A stretch of DNA of 64,000 nucleotides from Parahoeflea halophila (GTDB taxonomy: Bacteria > Pseudomonadota > Alphaproteobacteria > Rhizobiales > Rhizobiaceae), in NCBI RefSeq assembly GCF_900220985.1, contig NZ_OCPC01000001.1, forward strand, positions 186,001 to 250,000, written 5' to 3'. Positions 19,598 through 30,572 of this stretch are shown here, in pieces. The translations under genes and the position numbers were made by a program. Positions within the stretch are counted from its first letter, which is position 1; each line of letters begins with the position of its first letter. The notes beneath the pieces were generated by a model. It did not search any database, was not told where the DNA came from, and was given only the letters and a program-made list of their open reading frames with translations.

Positions 19598-20212
19598 TCA
19601 GATGCCCTGGCCGGGCTTGACCTTGACCACCTCGATGGCGGTCTCCTTTGTCCGGGCGACCTGCTCGGTGATGTCTTGCCGCTTGATGTGTTCACGATGT
19701 CTCAGCGTCAGCACGATGGCGCCGATCATGGCCACCAGGAGCACCATGCCTGCGATCTGGAAGTAGAAGATGTAATCCGTGTAGAGCACATCGCCCAGCG
19801 CCTGCGTATTGGTCCGCTCGCTCGGTGCCGGGATCGGATTGGCGCCGCTGCCCGCCGCTGCCGGATTGAAGGCATTGCCTGCCAGCACGATGATCAGCTC
19901 AGCCGCCAGAATGATGCCGACGAGCGCGCCAACCGGGGCATATTCCAGCGCTCCGGACTTCATTTCGGCGAAATCCACGTCCAGCATCATCACCACGAAC
20001 AGGAACAACACTGCCACGGCGCCGACATAGACCACCAGCAGGATCATCGCCAGGAATTCAGCGCCGGTGAGCAGGAACAGGCCTGCCGCGTTGAAGAAGG
20101 TGAGAATGAGGAACAACACGGAATGCACCGGATTGCGCGCCGCGATCACCATGAAAGCAGATGCGACTGCCACGAAGGCAAACAAATAGAAAAACAGAGC
20201 CTGAAGACCCAT
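19598..20212 (-). CDS. nuoJ: NADH:quinone oxidoreductase subunit J
   Basis: A 204-residue protein with five transmembrane helices. The broken helix 3 (ILLVVYVGAVAVLFLFVVMML), which contains a pi-bulge in solved complexes, is clearly seen. The start at 20212 (MGLQALFFYLFAFVAV) is the family N-terminus; a 33-codon extension upstream is polar and unlikely. It follows nuoI after a 144-bp gap, unusually long for this operon. Confidence 0.94.
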   Translation of the reverse strand: MGLQALFFYLFAFVAVASAFMVIAARNPVHSVLFLILTFFNAAGLFLLTGAEFLAMILLVVYVGAVAVLFLFVVMMLDVDFAEMKSGALEYAPVGALVGIILAAELIIVLAGNAFNPAAAGSGANPIPAPSERTNTQALGDVLYTDYIFYFQIAGMVLLVAMIGAIVLTLRHREHIKRQDITEQVARTKETAIEVVKVKPGQGI

Positions 20213-20356
20213 GATCGGCGCCTTTTCGTCTTTCCCGCGAGTGACAGCGACCGTCTTGCCCCTGTCCCGGAGAGAGCCTGGTTTGGCCCAGGCCGTCCCC
20301 TGCCCCCGCATGTGAATTCAAGACGACGCGCCCGAATGATGCGCCGTCCCGGTGTC

Positions 20357-20845
20357 TTATCGGTACGGTGAATCCATCGCGATATTGCGAGCGATTTCCC
20401 GTTCCCAGCGATCGCCATTGGCGAGCAGCCGGTCCTTGTCGTAATAGAGTTCTTCGCGCGTTTCCGTCGCGAATTCGAAATTCGGTCCTTCGACGATTGC
20501 ATCGACCGGACAGGCTTCCTGGCAGAAGCCGCAATAGATGCACTTCACCATGTCGATGTCGTAGCGAACGGTGCGGCGGGTGCCGTCATTGCGCCGTGGA
20601 CCGGCTTCGATGGTGATTGCCTGCGCCGGGCAGATCGCTTCGCACAGCTTGCACGCGATGCAGCGTTCCTCGCCGTTCGGATAGCGCCTGAGCGCATGTT
20701 CACCCCGGAAACGCGGGCTCACCGGCCCCTTTTCGTTCGGATAGTTCACGGTCGCCTTCGGTTTGAAGAAATAGCGCATCGACAGCACGAAAGCGCCGAC
20801 AAACTCCTTCAGGAACAGCGATTTTGCGGCTTGAGCCAAGGCCAT
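20357..20845 (-). CDS. nuoI: NADH:quinone oxidoreductase subunit I
   Basis: A 162-residue ferredoxin-like subunit with two [4Fe-4S] motifs, [15 protein letters not shown] and [15 protein letters not shown], which hold clusters N6a and N6b on the path to quinone. The N-terminal amphipathic segment [19 protein letters not shown] anchors it to the membrane arm. It starts 58 bp after nuoH. Confidence 0.96.
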   Translation of the reverse strand: MALAQAAKSLFLKEFVGAFVLSMRYFFKPKATVNYPNEKGPVSPRFRGEHALRRYPNGEERCIACKLCEAICPAQAITIEAGPRRNDGTRRTVRYDIDMVKCIYCGFCQEACPVDAIVEGPNFEFATETREELYYDKDRLLANGDRWEREIARNIAMDSPYR

Positions 20846-20903
20846 GGTCAGTCTCCGCTCTTGCCCGGCACAACCGGCCGGAATGGGGAATTGATGAGTG
20901 TGA

Positions 20904-21950
20904 TCACGGTGCGGTTCCTGTCAGCTTGAGCACGAAGGCAACGATCACCAGCAGCACCAGCGACAGCGGCAGGAACACCTTCCAGCCCAGCCGCATCAGC
21001 TGATCGTAGCGATAGCGCGGCACGAACGCCTTCACGATCGAGAACATGAAGAACATCATGCAGACCTTGAGCACGAACCAGACAATTCCCGGCACCCAAT
21101 TGAGGAACCACACGTCCAGCGGTGGCAGCCAGCCGCCCAGAAACAGGATGGTCGACAGCGCGCACATCAGCACGATGGCCGCATACTCCCCGAGCATGAA
21201 CATCATGTAAGGCGTCGAGCCATATTCGACCATGAAGCCCGCAACCAGTTCGGATTCAGCTTCCGGCAGGTCGAAAGGCGGCCGGTTGGTTTCGGCCAGC
21301 GCCGAGATGAAGAAGATGATGAACAGCGGGAACAGCGCCAGCCAGTGCCAGTCGAGCATGGAGTTTGGCAGACCGATCCGTGTACCGATGCCGTTGGTCT
21401 GGGCCAGAACGATATCAGTCAGGTTGAGCGAACCGACGCAAAGCAGCACCGCAACGATGACGAAACCCATCGAGACTTCGTAGGAGACCATCTGCGCCGC
21501 AGAGCGGAGCGCGCCCAGAAACGGGTATTTCGAGTTCGAAGCCCACCCGCCCATGATCACGCCGTAGACTTCCAGCGAGGCGATCGCGAACACGAAAAGG
21601 ATGCCCACATTGATGTCGGCGATCACCCAACCGGCGTTGAACGGGATCACGGCCCAGGTTGCCAGTGCCAGGGTCACCGCCACCAGCGGTGCGAGCAGGA
21701 ACACGCCCTTGTTGGCGCCTGACGGAATCACCGGTTCCTTGAGGACAAACTTCAACAGATCGGCGAACGACTGGAGCAGACCCCACGGACCGACCACGTT
21801 CGGGCCACGGCGAAGCTGAACCGCCGCCCAGACCTTGCGGTCGGCATAAAGCACATAAGCGATGAACAGCAGCAGCGCCACCAGAACCAGCAGCGACTGC
21901 CCGATCATGATGGCCGCGGGCCAGACATAGTTTGAGATGAAACCGTCCAT
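20904..21950 (-). CDS. nuoH: NADH:quinone oxidoreductase subunit H
   Basis: A 348-residue protein with eight transmembrane helices that forms part of the quinone channel. Typical segments are [34 protein letters not shown] (read in parts), [40 protein letters not shown] and [17 protein letters not shown], which carry the conserved charged loop residues. It starts 14 bp after nuoG. Confidence 0.96.
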   Translation of the reverse strand: MDGFISNYVWPAAIMIGQSLLVLVALLLFIAYVLYADRKVWAAVQLRRGPNVVGPWGLLQSFADLLKFVLKEPVIPSGANKGVFLLAPLVAVTLALATWAVIPFNAGWVIADINVGILFVFAIASLEVYGVIMGGWASNSKYPFLGALRSAAQMVSYEVSMGFVIVAVLLCVGSLNLTDIVLAQTNGIGTRIGLPNSMLDWHWLALFPLFIIFFISALAETNRPPFDLPEAESELVAGFMVEYGSTPYMMFMLGEYAAIVLMCALSTILFLGGWLPPLDVWFLNWVPGIVWFVLKVCMMFFMFSIVKAFVPRYRYDQLMRLGWKVFLPLSLVLLVIVAFVLKLTGTAP

Positions 21951-21963
21951 GATGTTTCCGCCC

Positions 21964-24045
21964 CTATTCCGCCGCCACTGCCTTGGCAGTCTTCGCCAAG
22001 GCCGAGCATTCAGCCATTACCGCCGAAGCGCGTGCGATCGGATTGGTCAAATAGAAGTCTTTGACCTGAGACGCAAACGCCGATTTGTTCATCCGGCCGG
22101 GTTTCTTCGCAATTGCCGCAATTGCACCGCCTTCACCGGTGGAAATCATGTCGATTTCAGCGAAATGCGGATATTCGGCATAAAGCGCAGATCTCAGACC
22201 TGCCAGCGAATCATAGGGAAGCCGCTTGCCCAGCACGTCCGACAGCGCTCGCAGGATCGCCCAGTCTTCCTTGGCTTCACCCGGGGCGAACGCGGCGCGG
22301 TTGCCCATCTGCACCCGGCCCTCGGTGTTCACATAAGTGCCCGATTTCTCGGTATAGGCGGCAGCCGGCAGGATGACGTCGGCATGATGTGCGCCATTGT
22401 CGCCATGGGTGCCGATGTAGACGGTGAAGCCGGCGGTCTTCTTGGTAAAGTCCAGTTCGTCCGCACCGAGCAGGAACAGCACGTCCGTGCCGTTCAGCAT
22501 CGACGCCGCATCTAGGCCGCCTTCGCCCGGCACGAAGCCGAGATCCAGTCCGCCGACACGCGCAGCCGCCGTGTGCAGCACGGCAAACCCGTTCCAGTCG
22601 CCCTTCACCGCACCGACCGCTTCGGCAAGCCTGGCCGCATTGGCCAGCACACCGGCGCCATCGCTGCGAGACAACGCACCCTGTCCGACGATGATCATCG
22701 GCTTCTTGGCGCGCTTGAGCTTGGACAGGAACTTGTTGTTGCCGTCGACCAGATCCTTCAGCGTTTCCGGACCGGCACCAAGATATTCGTGGTCGTACCG
22801 CAGGTCTGCCTGCTCGCCGATCAGCGCGATGGGCAGATCACCCATCCGCCAGCGCTTGCGGATGCGGGCATTGAGGATTGCAGCCTCGCGGCGCGGGTTG
22901 GACCCGATGATGAGGATCGCGTCCGCGTCTTCGATGCCATCGATGGTCGGGTTGAAGATGTAGCTTGCCCGGCCGAGCGACGGATCAAGTGCTGCGCCAT
23001 CCTGGCGGCAATCAATATTGGTGGACCCCAGCGACCCAATCAGCGTCTTGAGCGCGTACATTTCCTCGACGGTCGCCAGATCGCCGGCAATGGCTCCGAT
23101 CTTTTCCGGTGCTGCCGCTGACACCGCCGCAGCAATCGCACTGAACGCATCACCCCAAGACGCTGCCTCAAGCCGGCCGTTGCGGCGCACATAGGGGCGG
23201 TCGAGGCGCTGCGTGCGCAACCCGTCCCAGATGAAGCGGGTCTTGTCGGAAATCCACTCTTCGTTGATAGCTTCATTGATGCGCGGCATCACACGCATGA
23301 CTTCGCGGCCGCGGGTGTCGACCCGGATCGCCGAGCCGACGGCATCCATCACGTCGACGGATTCGGTCTTGTTGAGCTCCCACGGACGCGCCTGGAAAGC
23401 ATAGGGTCGCGAGGTCAGCGCACCGACCGGGCACAGGTCAATGACGTTGCCCTGCAGCTCCGAGCTCATCGCATGTTCGAGATAGGTGGTGATTTCCGCA
23501 TCCTCGCCGCGGCCGATCAGGCCAAGCTCGGAGATGCCCGCCACTTCGGTGGTAAAGCGAACGCAGCGCGTGCAGTGAATGCAGCGGTTCATGATCGTCT
23601 TGACCAGCGGGCCGATATACTTGTCTTCAACAGCCCGCTTGTTTTCCGCGTAGCGGGAATTGTCCATGCCGAAGGCCATGGCCTGGTCCTGCAGGTCGCA
23701 TTCGCCGCCCTGGTCGCAGATCGGGCAGTCCAGCGGATGGTTGATGAGCAGGAACTCCATCACCCCCTCGCGCGCCTTCTTGACCATCGGCGTATTGGTG
23801 AACACCTCCGGCGATTCCCCGTTCGGGCCGGGGCGCAGGTCACGCACGCCCATGGCGCAGGAGGCAGCGGGCTTGGGCGGCCCGCCTTTCACCTCAACCA
23901 GGCACATCCGGCAATTGCCGGCGATCGAGAGCCGTTCGTGGAAACAGAACCGTGGCACTTCCGCACCGGCCTCCTCACACGCCTGCAACAGCGTGTAGTG
24001 ATCCGGCACTTCGATCTCGTTTCCATCAACCTTGATCTTGGCCAT
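21964..24045 (-). CDS. nuoG: NADH:quinone oxidoreductase subunit G
   Basis: A 693-residue molybdopterin-oxidoreductase-like subunit. The N-terminus has the [2Fe-2S] motif [19 protein letters not shown] with a later PAASCA, then the histidine/cysteine-ligated cluster [18 protein letters not shown] and a [4Fe-4S] site [10 protein letters not shown]. The C-terminal domain keeps the fold of formate dehydrogenase alpha but not its cofactor. The start at 24045 ([20 protein letters not shown]) is the family N-terminus; a 15-codon extension is unlikely. It follows an extra gene of unknown role that separates it from nuoF. Confidence 0.95.
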   Translation of the reverse strand: MAKIKVDGNEIEVPDHYTLLQACEEAGAEVPRFCFHERLSIAGNCRMCLVEVKGGPPKPAASCAMGVRDLRPGPNGESPEVFTNTPMVKKAREGVMEFLLINHPLDCPICDQGGECDLQDQAMAFGMDNSRYAENKRAVEDKYIGPLVKTIMNRCIHCTRCVRFTTEVAGISELGLIGRGEDAEITTYLEHAMSSELQGNVIDLCPVGALTSRPYAFQARPWELNKTESVDVMDAVGSAIRVDTRGREVMRVMPRINEAINEEWISDKTRFIWDGLRTQRLDRPYVRRNGRLEAASWGDAFSAIAAAVSAAAPEKIGAIAGDLATVEEMYALKTLIGSLGSTNIDCRQDGAALDPSLGRASYIFNPTIDGIEDADAILIIGSNPRREAAILNARIRKRWRMGDLPIALIGEQADLRYDHEYLGAGPETLKDLVDGNNKFLSKLKRAKKPMIIVGQGALSRSDGAGVLANAARLAEAVGAVKGDWNGFAVLHTAAARVGGLDLGFVPGEGGLDAASMLNGTDVLFLLGADELDFTKKTAGFTVYIGTHGDNGAHHADVILPAAAYTEKSGTYVNTEGRVQMGNRAAFAPGEAKEDWAILRALSDVLGKRLPYDSLAGLRSALYAEYPHFAEIDMISTGEGGAIAAIAKKPGRMNKSAFASQVKDFYLTNPIARASAVMAECSALAKTAKAVAAE

Positions 24046-24149
24046 GCAAGCAGTCCTACCTTTGCGAACGATCGAAACGACCGCGTACATCCCTTACCGG
24101 GACCTGATTGTGTTCGGCCGGGCGAGAAGACCGCCCGGCTTTGGCATTC

Positions 24150-24980
24150 CTAGTCGGCGGTTGCCCCGCCCTTGGCAAGCGCAGCGGCTTGCGAAATCCA
24201 TTGGTCCCGCTCGACCCTGCCGCCAAACTGCAGATAATCGTCGACCCATGCGGCCTCTTCCGGCTTCCATGCCGCAATCTGCGTGAACGTCCAGACCCCG
24301 AGCCCGTTGAGCACCTGTTCGAGCTTCGGCCCGACACCGGAAATCAGCTTGAGATCATCCGGCATCTCCGGCATTTCGATTTCAGCCGGGCGGCGGAAGT
24401 CTTCCGGCGCCAACACCGGTTTGGCAGTCTCAGCCGGCGCATTGGCGACCGCAGACGTCTCGGTGCTTGCCGCTGCTGCCACATCCGCGTCCGTCTTCAG
24501 CTTCTCGACGGCGGCCTCGGTTGCCCTTTTCGCCTCCGGTGCACCGGCCTTTGTCTTGGCAGGCGACGTTTTCGCTTTGGCCGAAGCAGGCTTTACCTTG
24601 GATTTCGCCGCCGCGGGCTTCAAATTGACAATGTCTGCAGACTGTTCCGCGCCTGCAGGTTTCTCATCCTCAACCGCAGCTTCCGGCTCTTCAGGCGCCA
24701 GGTCCTCGGCCAGAACCGGCATCATCCAGCTCAGGTCGGGATGCTGGCCCAGCAGGGAAGCCTGGCTTTGCATGGCGCCCTGCATGGCCCCCATCATCAT
24801 GCCGGCCATCTGCCCGGCCATGCCGAAACCGACCGCGGTGGCCGCAGCCGCCGCACCCAACGGATAGACCATCAACGGGGAGACTTCCAAGCCTTCCGTT
24901 CTGGTCAAATCTGCCATGGCATTCATCGGTTTCATCATCTCGTTCATGTTCATCTCGGTGGGAAAAGAAAACATCGACAT
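24150..24980 (-). CDS. Accessory protein in the nuo operon with C-terminal H3TH-like domain
   Basis: A 276-residue protein between nuoF and nuoG. The N-terminus is rich in methionine and small residues (AAAAATAVGFGMAGQMAGMMMG, read in parts), possibly a membrane-associated helix. An alanine/lysine/proline-rich linker covers about 90-200. The last 70 residues (DDLKLISGVGPKLEQVLNGL, then WTFTQIAAWKPEEAAWVDDYL) form a helix-hairpin-helix-like domain of the COG3743 type. The same domain ends NuoE two genes upstream. AAGGAGAG precedes the ATG at 24980. It may be an accessory or assembly factor of complex I; that role is inferred from position only. Confidence 0.75.
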   Translation of the reverse strand: MSMFSFPTEMNMNEMMKPMNAMADLTRTEGLEVSPLMVYPLGAAAAATAVGFGMAGQMAGMMMGAMQGAMQSQASLLGQHPDLSWMMPVLAEDLAPEEPEAAVEDEKPAGAEQSADIVNLKPAAAKSKVKPASAKAKTSPAKTKAGAPEAKRATEAAVEKLKTDADVAAAASTETSAVANAPAETAKPVLAPEDFRRPAEIEMPEMPDDLKLISGVGPKLEQVLNGLGVWTFTQIAAWKPEEAAWVDDYLQFGGRVERDQWISQAAALAKGGATAD

Positions 24981-25057
24981 CAGTCTCTCCTTAGACGTCT
25001 GTTGGTTCTTGTCCCTTGTGACGTTTCCTGTCTTCCGGACCCGATGTTACGGGTCTC

Positions 25058-26365
25058 TTATTCCGCCGCTTCCAGCCGCACATTGCGGCTTTGAACGGCA
25101 TTGCGTGTATACTGATCGATCCGCGCTTCCATCTCGGGACGGAAATGCCGGATCAGGCCCTGAATCGGCCAGGCCGCCGCATCGCCAAGCGCGCAGATGG
25201 TGTGGCCTTCGATCTGCTTGGTGACGTCGAACAGCATGTCGATCTCGCGCTTCTGCGCATTGCCTTTGACCATGCGGTCCATGACCCGCATCATCCAGCC
25301 GGTGCCTTCGCGGCACGGCGTGCACTGACCGCAGCTTTCATGCTTGTAGAACGCCGACAGCCGCCAGATCGCCTTGACGATATCGGTCGACTTGTCCATC
25401 ACGATAACGGCTGCGGTGCCGAGACCCGATTTGAGATCCCGCAGACTGTCGAAATCCATCGGCGTGTCGATCATGTCGGCACCCGGTACGCAGGGCACCG
25501 AGGAACCGCCCGGGATCACGGCCAGCAGGTTGTCCCAGCCGCCGCGGATACCACCGCAATGGGTGTCGATCAGTTCGCGGAACGGGATCGACATCGCCTC
25601 TTCCACCGTGCATGGCGTGTTGACGTGTCCTGACACGCAGAACAGCTTGGTGCCGGTGTTGTTGGGCCGGCCGATTCCGGCGAACCAGGCGCCGCCGCGG
25701 CGCAGGATCGTGGGCGCAACAGCAACCGACTCGACGTTGTTGACCGTCGTCGGACAGCCATAGAGACCCATATTGGCAGGGAATGGCGGCTTCAGCCGTG
25801 GCTGGCCCTTCTTGCCTTCAAGGCTCTCGAGCAGCGCTGTTTCCTCGCCGCAGATATAGGCACCTGCCCCGTGATGGACATAGATGTCCATGTCGTAGCC
25901 GAGCTTGTTGTTCTTGCCGATGAGCCCGGCCTCATAGCACTCGTCGATCGCCGCCTGCAGTGCCTCGCGTTCACGCATGTATTCTCCGCGGACATAGATA
26001 TAGGTCGCGTGCGCGCCCATGGCGAAACCGGCAATCACGCAGCCCTCGATCAGCGTGTGCGGATCGTGGCGCATGATGTCGCGGTCCTTGCAGGTGCCCG
26101 GCTCGGATTCGTCAGCATTGATGACGAGGTAATGCGGACGGCCGTCGCTTTCCTTCGGCATGAACGACCATTTCAGTCCGGTCGGGAACCCTGCCCCGCC
26201 GCGGCCGCGCAGGCCCGACGCCTTCATCTCGTCGATGATCCAGTCACGGCCCTTTTCCAGGATTTGCTTGGTGCCGTCCCAGTGGCCGCGCGCCATCGCA
26301 CCCTTCAGCGACTTGTCGTAGACGCCATAGATATTGGTGAAAATCCGGTCTTTGTCAGCTAACAT
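25058..26365 (-). CDS. nuoF: NADH:quinone oxidoreductase subunit F
   Basis: A 435-residue flavoprotein where NADH is oxidised. It has the glycine-rich NADH/FMN site [20 protein letters not shown], the segment [20 protein letters not shown], and the N3 [4Fe-4S] motif [15 protein letters not shown]. Two adjacent ATG codons occur at 26368 and 26365; the second gives better spacing from AGAGG and the usual N-terminus MLADKDRIF. It lies 9 bp after nuoE. Confidence 0.95.
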   Translation of the reverse strand: MLADKDRIFTNIYGVYDKSLKGAMARGHWDGTKQILEKGRDWIIDEMKASGLRGRGGAGFPTGLKWSFMPKESDGRPHYLVINADESEPGTCKDRDIMRHDPHTLIEGCVIAGFAMGAHATYIYVRGEYMREREALQAAIDECYEAGLIGKNNKLGYDMDIYVHHGAGAYICGEETALLESLEGKKGQPRLKPPFPANMGLYGCPTTVNNVESVAVAPTILRRGGAWFAGIGRPNNTGTKLFCVSGHVNTPCTVEEAMSIPFRELIDTHCGGIRGGWDNLLAVIPGGSSVPCVPGADMIDTPMDFDSLRDLKSGLGTAAVIVMDKSTDIVKAIWRLSAFYKHESCGQCTPCREGTGWMMRVMDRMVKGNAQKREIDMLFDVTKQIEGHTICALGDAAAWPIQGLIRHFRPEMEARIDQYTRNAVQSRNVRLEAAE

Positions 26366-26374
26366 CATTCACCT

Positions 26375-27715
26375 CTATCGCGGCTTCTTGCCGAAGACTT
26401 TGATGTACTCGGCCTCGCCGCCCTTGGCCAGCGCCTTGGCCTGCTTGAGCCAGTCTTCACGCTCGATACGGCCCTTGAACTTGAGATACCCGTCGACCCA
26501 TTCCCGCTCGGCCTTCTTCCACGACGCAACCTGCGCGAACGTGTAGATGCCGAGCGAATGCAGAATACCCTCTATCTTCGGCCCGACACCCGAGATCATT
26601 TTAAGATCGTCGGGCTCCGCCGGTCTGGAAATTCCGGCGGGACGGCTCTTGTCATCGAGCGAGGGTGCCGTGGCTGGCTTGGCGGACTTTCCCTTGGCGG
26701 TCGCGGCAACCGACATGGTGGGATTGCCTTCGGTGACCGGTTCGGCCGGCCGTTTCGCCGGGGAGACTGATTTCGCGGTCGAAGCCAGCGAAGCGGTCGC
26801 GTTGGCCGATTTCGATGGGTCAGGCGCCTTGCGCGGAGCTGCAGCCTTGCGGTTCCGGACAGGATTGCTGTCGTCTGCTGTCTCTGAATCTGCTGTCGCA
26901 GAAGACTTGCGGGCGCGGCTCATCTTCGGCGCTTCCGTCGCGGTCTCGGCAGTCTTGGCGTCCGCCTTCACATTGGCCTTGGCTGCAGCGGGAGACTTGG
27001 TCGAAGTCTCGGTCGACGGTGACTTGGGCCGCGCGGCCTTGGTGGCGGAAGGCGACTTGCCCGCAGCACCCGATGCCTTGGCACCATTCTTTTTTGCCGG
27101 CTTGATTTCCTCGGTGAGGCTGGTGAGCCCGCTTTCCGGGGCGGAAAAAGTCCGGTTGACCTGCGGGCCCGGGGTCACGTCCTCCGGACGGCCTGCCTCG
27201 AACCGGTCGATGATGTAGGCCAGACGCTCGGGGGAGAGATCCTCGTAGGAATCCTTGAAGATCATCACCATCGGAGCGTTCACGCAGGCGCCCTGGCATT
27301 CGACTTCTTCCCACGACAGCGTCCCGCTCTCGTTGAGATGAAATGGCTCCGGATGGATCTTGTTGCGGCAGACCTCCATCAGCTCTTCGGAGCCGCGCAA
27401 CATGCACGGCGTGGTTCCGCAAACCTGAACATGTGCCCGCGACCCCACCGGCTTGAGCTGGAACTGGGTGTAGAAGGTCGCCACTTCCAGCGCCCGGATA
27501 TAGGGCATTCCCAGCATGTCGGCGACAACCTCGATCGCCCGCTTGGTTACCCAACCGTCCTGCTCCTGCGCCAGCATCAGCAGCGGGATGACGGCCGACT
27601 GCGCCCGGTCCTTCGGATATTTCTTGATCCAAACCTTCGCCTGCGCACTGAATTCGCGGTTGAAGGCGAAATCGGCTGGCTGGACATTTTCTTCGGCAAG
27701 TCGACGAACGGACAT
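26375..27715 (-). CDS. nuoE: NADH:quinone oxidoreductase subunit E with long C-terminal extension
   Basis: A 446-residue protein; ordinary NuoE is about 160-180 residues. Residues 1-190 form the thioredoxin-like [2Fe-2S] domain with ligands C99, C104, C140 and C144 (CGTTPC and CQGAC). Residues about 205-370 are a low-complexity Ala/Lys/Pro/Ser linker. Residues about 370-446 form an H3TH-like domain (DDLKMISGVGPKIEGILHSL, WKKAEREWVDGYLKF) closely similar to the C-terminus of the gene between nuoF and nuoG. The extension is known in rhizobial NuoE; its role is not established. Confidence 0.94.
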   Translation of the reverse strand: MSVRRLAEENVQPADFAFNREFSAQAKVWIKKYPKDRAQSAVIPLLMLAQEQDGWVTKRAIEVVADMLGMPYIRALEVATFYTQFQLKPVGSRAHVQVCGTTPCMLRGSEELMEVCRNKIHPEPFHLNESGTLSWEEVECQGACVNAPMVMIFKDSYEDLSPERLAYIIDRFEAGRPEDVTPGPQVNRTFSAPESGLTSLTEEIKPAKKNGAKASGAAGKSPSATKAARPKSPSTETSTKSPAAAKANVKADAKTAETATEAPKMSRARKSSATADSETADDSNPVRNRKAAAPRKAPDPSKSANATASLASTAKSVSPAKRPAEPVTEGNPTMSVAATAKGKSAKPATAPSLDDKSRPAGISRPAEPDDLKMISGVGPKIEGILHSLGIYTFAQVASWKKAEREWVDGYLKFKGRIEREDWLKQAKALAKGGEAEYIKVFGKKPR

Positions 27716-27819
27716 GATGAACTCTTTTGTCTTATTTCCGGCCTATTTCAAGTCACTGCCGGGCACATTGGGCGTGGCCACAACTGTGCCGGCGGCTGCG
27801 GATGTTATTGCCATGCACA

Positions 27820-29010
27820 TCACCGGTCGACCTCTCCGAACACGATGTCGAGCGAGCCGAGCACGGCTGACACGTCGGCCAGCTGGTGGCCACGCGTGAG
27901 GAAATCCATGGCCTGCAGATGTGCAAAGCCCGGAGCCCGGATCTTGCAGCGGTACGGCTTGTTGGAACCGTCCGAGACCAGATAGACGCCGAACTCGCCC
28001 TTGGGCGCCTCGACGGCGGCATAAACCGCGCCTTCGGGCACCCGGTAGCCTTCGGTATAGAGCTTGAAGTGATGGATCAGTGCTTCCATCGAGCGCTTCA
28101 TTTCGCCACGCTTGGGCGGCACCGCCTTGCCATCGGTCGAGGAGACAGGCCCCACCTTCGCGTCACCCAGAAGACGGTTGATGCAATGGCGCATGATCTT
28201 CACCGATTCGCGCATTTCCTGCATGCGGATCAGATAACGGTCATAGCAGTCGCCGTTCTTGCCGATCGGAATGTCGAAATCGATCTCCGAATAGCACTCG
28301 TAGGGCTGCGAGCGGCGCAAGTCCCAGGCAGCGCCCGAACCGCGCACCATCACGCCCGAGAAGCCCCACGCCCAGGCATCTTCCAGGCTGACAGTGCCGA
28401 TGCCGACATTGCGCTGCTTGAAGATGCGGTTGTCGGTGAGAAGCCCCTCGATATCATCGCAGATGGTCAGGAACGGCTCGCACCACTTGGCAATGTCCTC
28501 GACCAGCTCATGCGGCAGATCCTGATGCACGCCACCGGGGCGGAAATAGGCTGCGTGCATGCGCGCGCCGCAGGCACGCTCGTAAAACACCATCAGCTTT
28601 TCGCGCTCTTCCAGGCCCCAGACCACCGGGGTCATGGCGCCCACATCGAGCGCGTGGGTAGTGATGTTCATGATGTGGCCCAGAATACGGCCAATCTCGC
28701 TGTACAGAACCCGGATCAGCTGGCCACGGATCGGAATTTCCATGCTAAGCAGCCGTTCCACGGCCAGGGCATAGGCATGCTCCTGGTTCATCGGCGCCAC
28801 ATAGTCGAGGCGGTCGAAATAAGGCAGGGCCTGGAGATAGGTCTTGGTTTCGATCAGCTTTTCGGTGCCGCGGTGCAAAAGCCCGACATGCGGGTCGACG
28901 CGCTCGACGATTTCGCCATCCAGCTCCAGCACCAGGCGCAGAACGCCATGGGCCGAGGGGTGCTCGGGACCAAAATTGATCGTGAAATTGCGGACGTTAT
29001 GTTCTGCCAT
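27820..29010 (-). CDS. nuoD: NADH:quinone oxidoreductase subunit D
   Basis: A 396-residue 49-kDa-type subunit related to the large subunit of NiFe hydrogenase. Markers are [22 protein letters not shown] at the start, [26 protein letters not shown] and the C-terminal [20 protein letters not shown]...DIVFGEVDR. It lines the quinone-binding cavity with NuoB. It lies 12 bp after nuoC; a 104-bp gap separates it from nuoE. Confidence 0.96.
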   Translation of the reverse strand: MAEHNVRNFTINFGPEHPSAHGVLRLVLELDGEIVERVDPHVGLLHRGTEKLIETKTYLQALPYFDRLDYVAPMNQEHAYALAVERLLSMEIPIRGQLIRVLYSEIGRILGHIMNITTHALDVGAMTPVVWGLEEREKLMVFYERACGARMHAAYFRPGGVHQDLPHELVEDIAKWCEPFLTICDDIEGLLTDNRIFKQRNVGIGTVSLEDAWAWGFSGVMVRGSGAAWDLRRSQPYECYSEIDFDIPIGKNGDCYDRYLIRMQEMRESVKIMRHCINRLLGDAKVGPVSSTDGKAVPPKRGEMKRSMEALIHHFKLYTEGYRVPEGAVYAAVEAPKGEFGVYLVSDGSNKPYRCKIRAPGFAHLQAMDFLTRGHQLADVSAVLGSLDIVFGEVDR

Positions 29011-29022
29011 GGTCTTGCGTCC

Positions 29023-29625
29023 TCATCCCTTGGCTTTTTCGTCGCCCGGAAGCACGTAGTCGGTGCCTTCCCAGGGGGAGAGAAAATCAAAATCGCGGAA
29101 TTCCTGCCTGAGCTCGACCGGCTCGTAGATCACACGCTTGGCCTCGTCGTCGTAACGGACTTCCACGAACCCTGTCAGCGGAAAATCCTTGCGCAGCGGG
29201 TGACCTTCAAAACCGTAATCGGTCAAAAGCCGGCGCAGGTCCGGGTGGCCCGAAAACAGGATCCCGTAGAGGTCATAGGCTTCGCGCTCGAACCAGTCGG
29301 CGCCCGGAAAGACCCCGGTGACGGACGGAACCGGCGTATCCTCGTCGGTGCTCAGGCTGACACGGATGCGGAAATTCTGATGCGGCGACAGCAGGTGATA
29401 GACCACTTCGAAGCGGTCCGCCCGGCCCGGCCAGTCGACACCGCAGCAATCGATGAAGCTGACGAACTTGCACTGCGCATCATCGCGCAGGAAGGTCATC
29501 AGTTCGACGATCTTGTCGGCCTGCGTGTAGATCGTCAGGTCGCCAAAGGCGATCTCGGCGCGCTCGATCAGGTCCGCCTTGACCTCGGTCAGGTAGTCCG
29601 AAAGCTCAATCAGGGCTTGGCTCAT
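29023..29625 (-). CDS. nuoC: NADH:quinone oxidoreductase subunit C
   Basis: A 200-residue 30-kDa-type peripheral subunit. The signature [20 protein letters not shown] followed by [20 protein letters not shown] is complete. It packs against NuoD in the hydrophilic arm. In this organism nuoC and nuoD are separate genes, unlike the fused NuoCD of enterobacteria. It starts 12 bp after nuoB. Confidence 0.96.
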   Translation of the reverse strand: MSQALIELSDYLTEVKADLIERAEIAFGDLTIYTQADKIVELMTFLRDDAQCKFVSFIDCCGVDWPGRADRFEVVYHLLSPHQNFRIRVSLSTDEDTPVPSVTGVFPGADWFEREAYDLYGILFSGHPDLRRLLTDYGFEGHPLRKDFPLTGFVEVRYDDEAKRVIYEPVELRQEFRDFDFLSPWEGTDYVLPGDEKAKG

Positions 29626-29637
29626 GACATTGGCTCC

Positions 29638-30216
29638 TTAGCGCTCGATCGTACCGGTACGGCGGATCTTCTTCTGCAGAAGAAGCAGGCCGTACAGCAG
29701 CGCTTCGGCGGTTGGAGGGCAGCCCGGCACGTAGATGTCGACCGGCACGACGCGGTCGCAACCGCGCACCACGGAGTAGGAATAATGATAGTAGCCGCCG
29801 CCGTTGGCGCAGGATCCCATCGAGATCACGTAGCGCGGTTCGGGCATCTGGTCATAGACCTTGCGCAGCGCCGGCGCCATCTTGTTGGTCAGCGTGCCGG
29901 CAACGATCATCACATCCGACTGGCGCGGTGACGCGCGCGGCGCAATGCCGAAGCGCTCGAGGTCGTAGCGCGGGCCGGACGCCTGCATCAGACCCTCGAC
30001 CGCGCAGCAGGCGAGACCGAACTGCATCCACATCAGCGAACCGGTGCGCGCCCAGGTGATCAGCTCGTCCGTGGAGGTAACCAGGAATCCCTTGTCGGCC
30101 AGCTCGTCATTGATCTCGCCGAAAAACGGATCGTCGCTGCCGATCGGCTTGCCGGTATTGGGATCGATAATTCCTTTGGGCGCAGGGGCCACCAACGGTG
30201 CGTTGCTCACTCCCAT
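29638..30216 (-). CDS. nuoB: NADH:quinone oxidoreductase subunit B
   Basis: A 192-residue PSST-type subunit that carries the terminal cluster N2. The ligands are the tandem cysteines in [10 protein letters not shown], the cysteine in [12 protein letters not shown] and that in [14 protein letters not shown]. The start at 30216 has GGGAG upstream and lies inside the end of nuoA (10-bp overlap), so the two are translationally coupled. Confidence 0.96.
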   Translation of the reverse strand: MGVSNAPLVAPAPKGIIDPNTGKPIGSDDPFFGEINDELADKGFLVTSTDELITWARTGSLMWMQFGLACCAVEGLMQASGPRYDLERFGIAPRASPRQSDVMIVAGTLTNKMAPALRKVYDQMPEPRYVISMGSCANGGGYYHYSYSVVRGCDRVVPVDIYVPGCPPTAEALLYGLLLLQKKIRRTGTIER

Positions 30217-30572
30217 TCCAGGGCTCCCTTCTTCCATTCATAGACAAACCCGACCGTCAGAACGCCGAGAAACACCATCATCGACCAGAAACCCATCCAG
30301 CCGATATCGCCGAACGACACCGCCCATGGAAACAGGAATGCAACCTCGAGATCAAAGATGATGAACAGGATCGAAACCAGATAGAACCGCACATCGAACT
30401 TCATGCGCGCATCATCGAAGGCGTTGAAGCCGCACTCATAGGCCGACAGTTTTTCCGGATCGGGATTCTTGTAGGCGACCGCGAATGGAGCGATCAGCAA
30501 AGCCAGACCTATCACCAAAGCCAGACCCATAAAAATAGCAATCGGCACATAAGCGCCCAGAAGTTCCGTCAT
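30207..30572 (-). CDS. nuoA: NADH:quinone oxidoreductase subunit A
   Basis: A 121-residue protein with three transmembrane helices. The conserved loop [20 protein letters not shown], with the Cys-Gly pair, and the glutamate in [16 protein letters not shown] are present. The start at 30572 ([14 protein letters not shown]) matches the family; eight upstream codons were left out. It is the first gene of the nuo operon. Confidence 0.95.
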   Translation of the reverse strand: MTELLGAYVPIAIFMGLALVIGLALLIAPFAVAYKNPDPEKLSAYECGFNAFDDARMKFDVRFYLVSILFIIFDLEVAFLFPWAVSFGDIGWMGFWSMMVFLGVLTVGFVYEWKKGALEWE

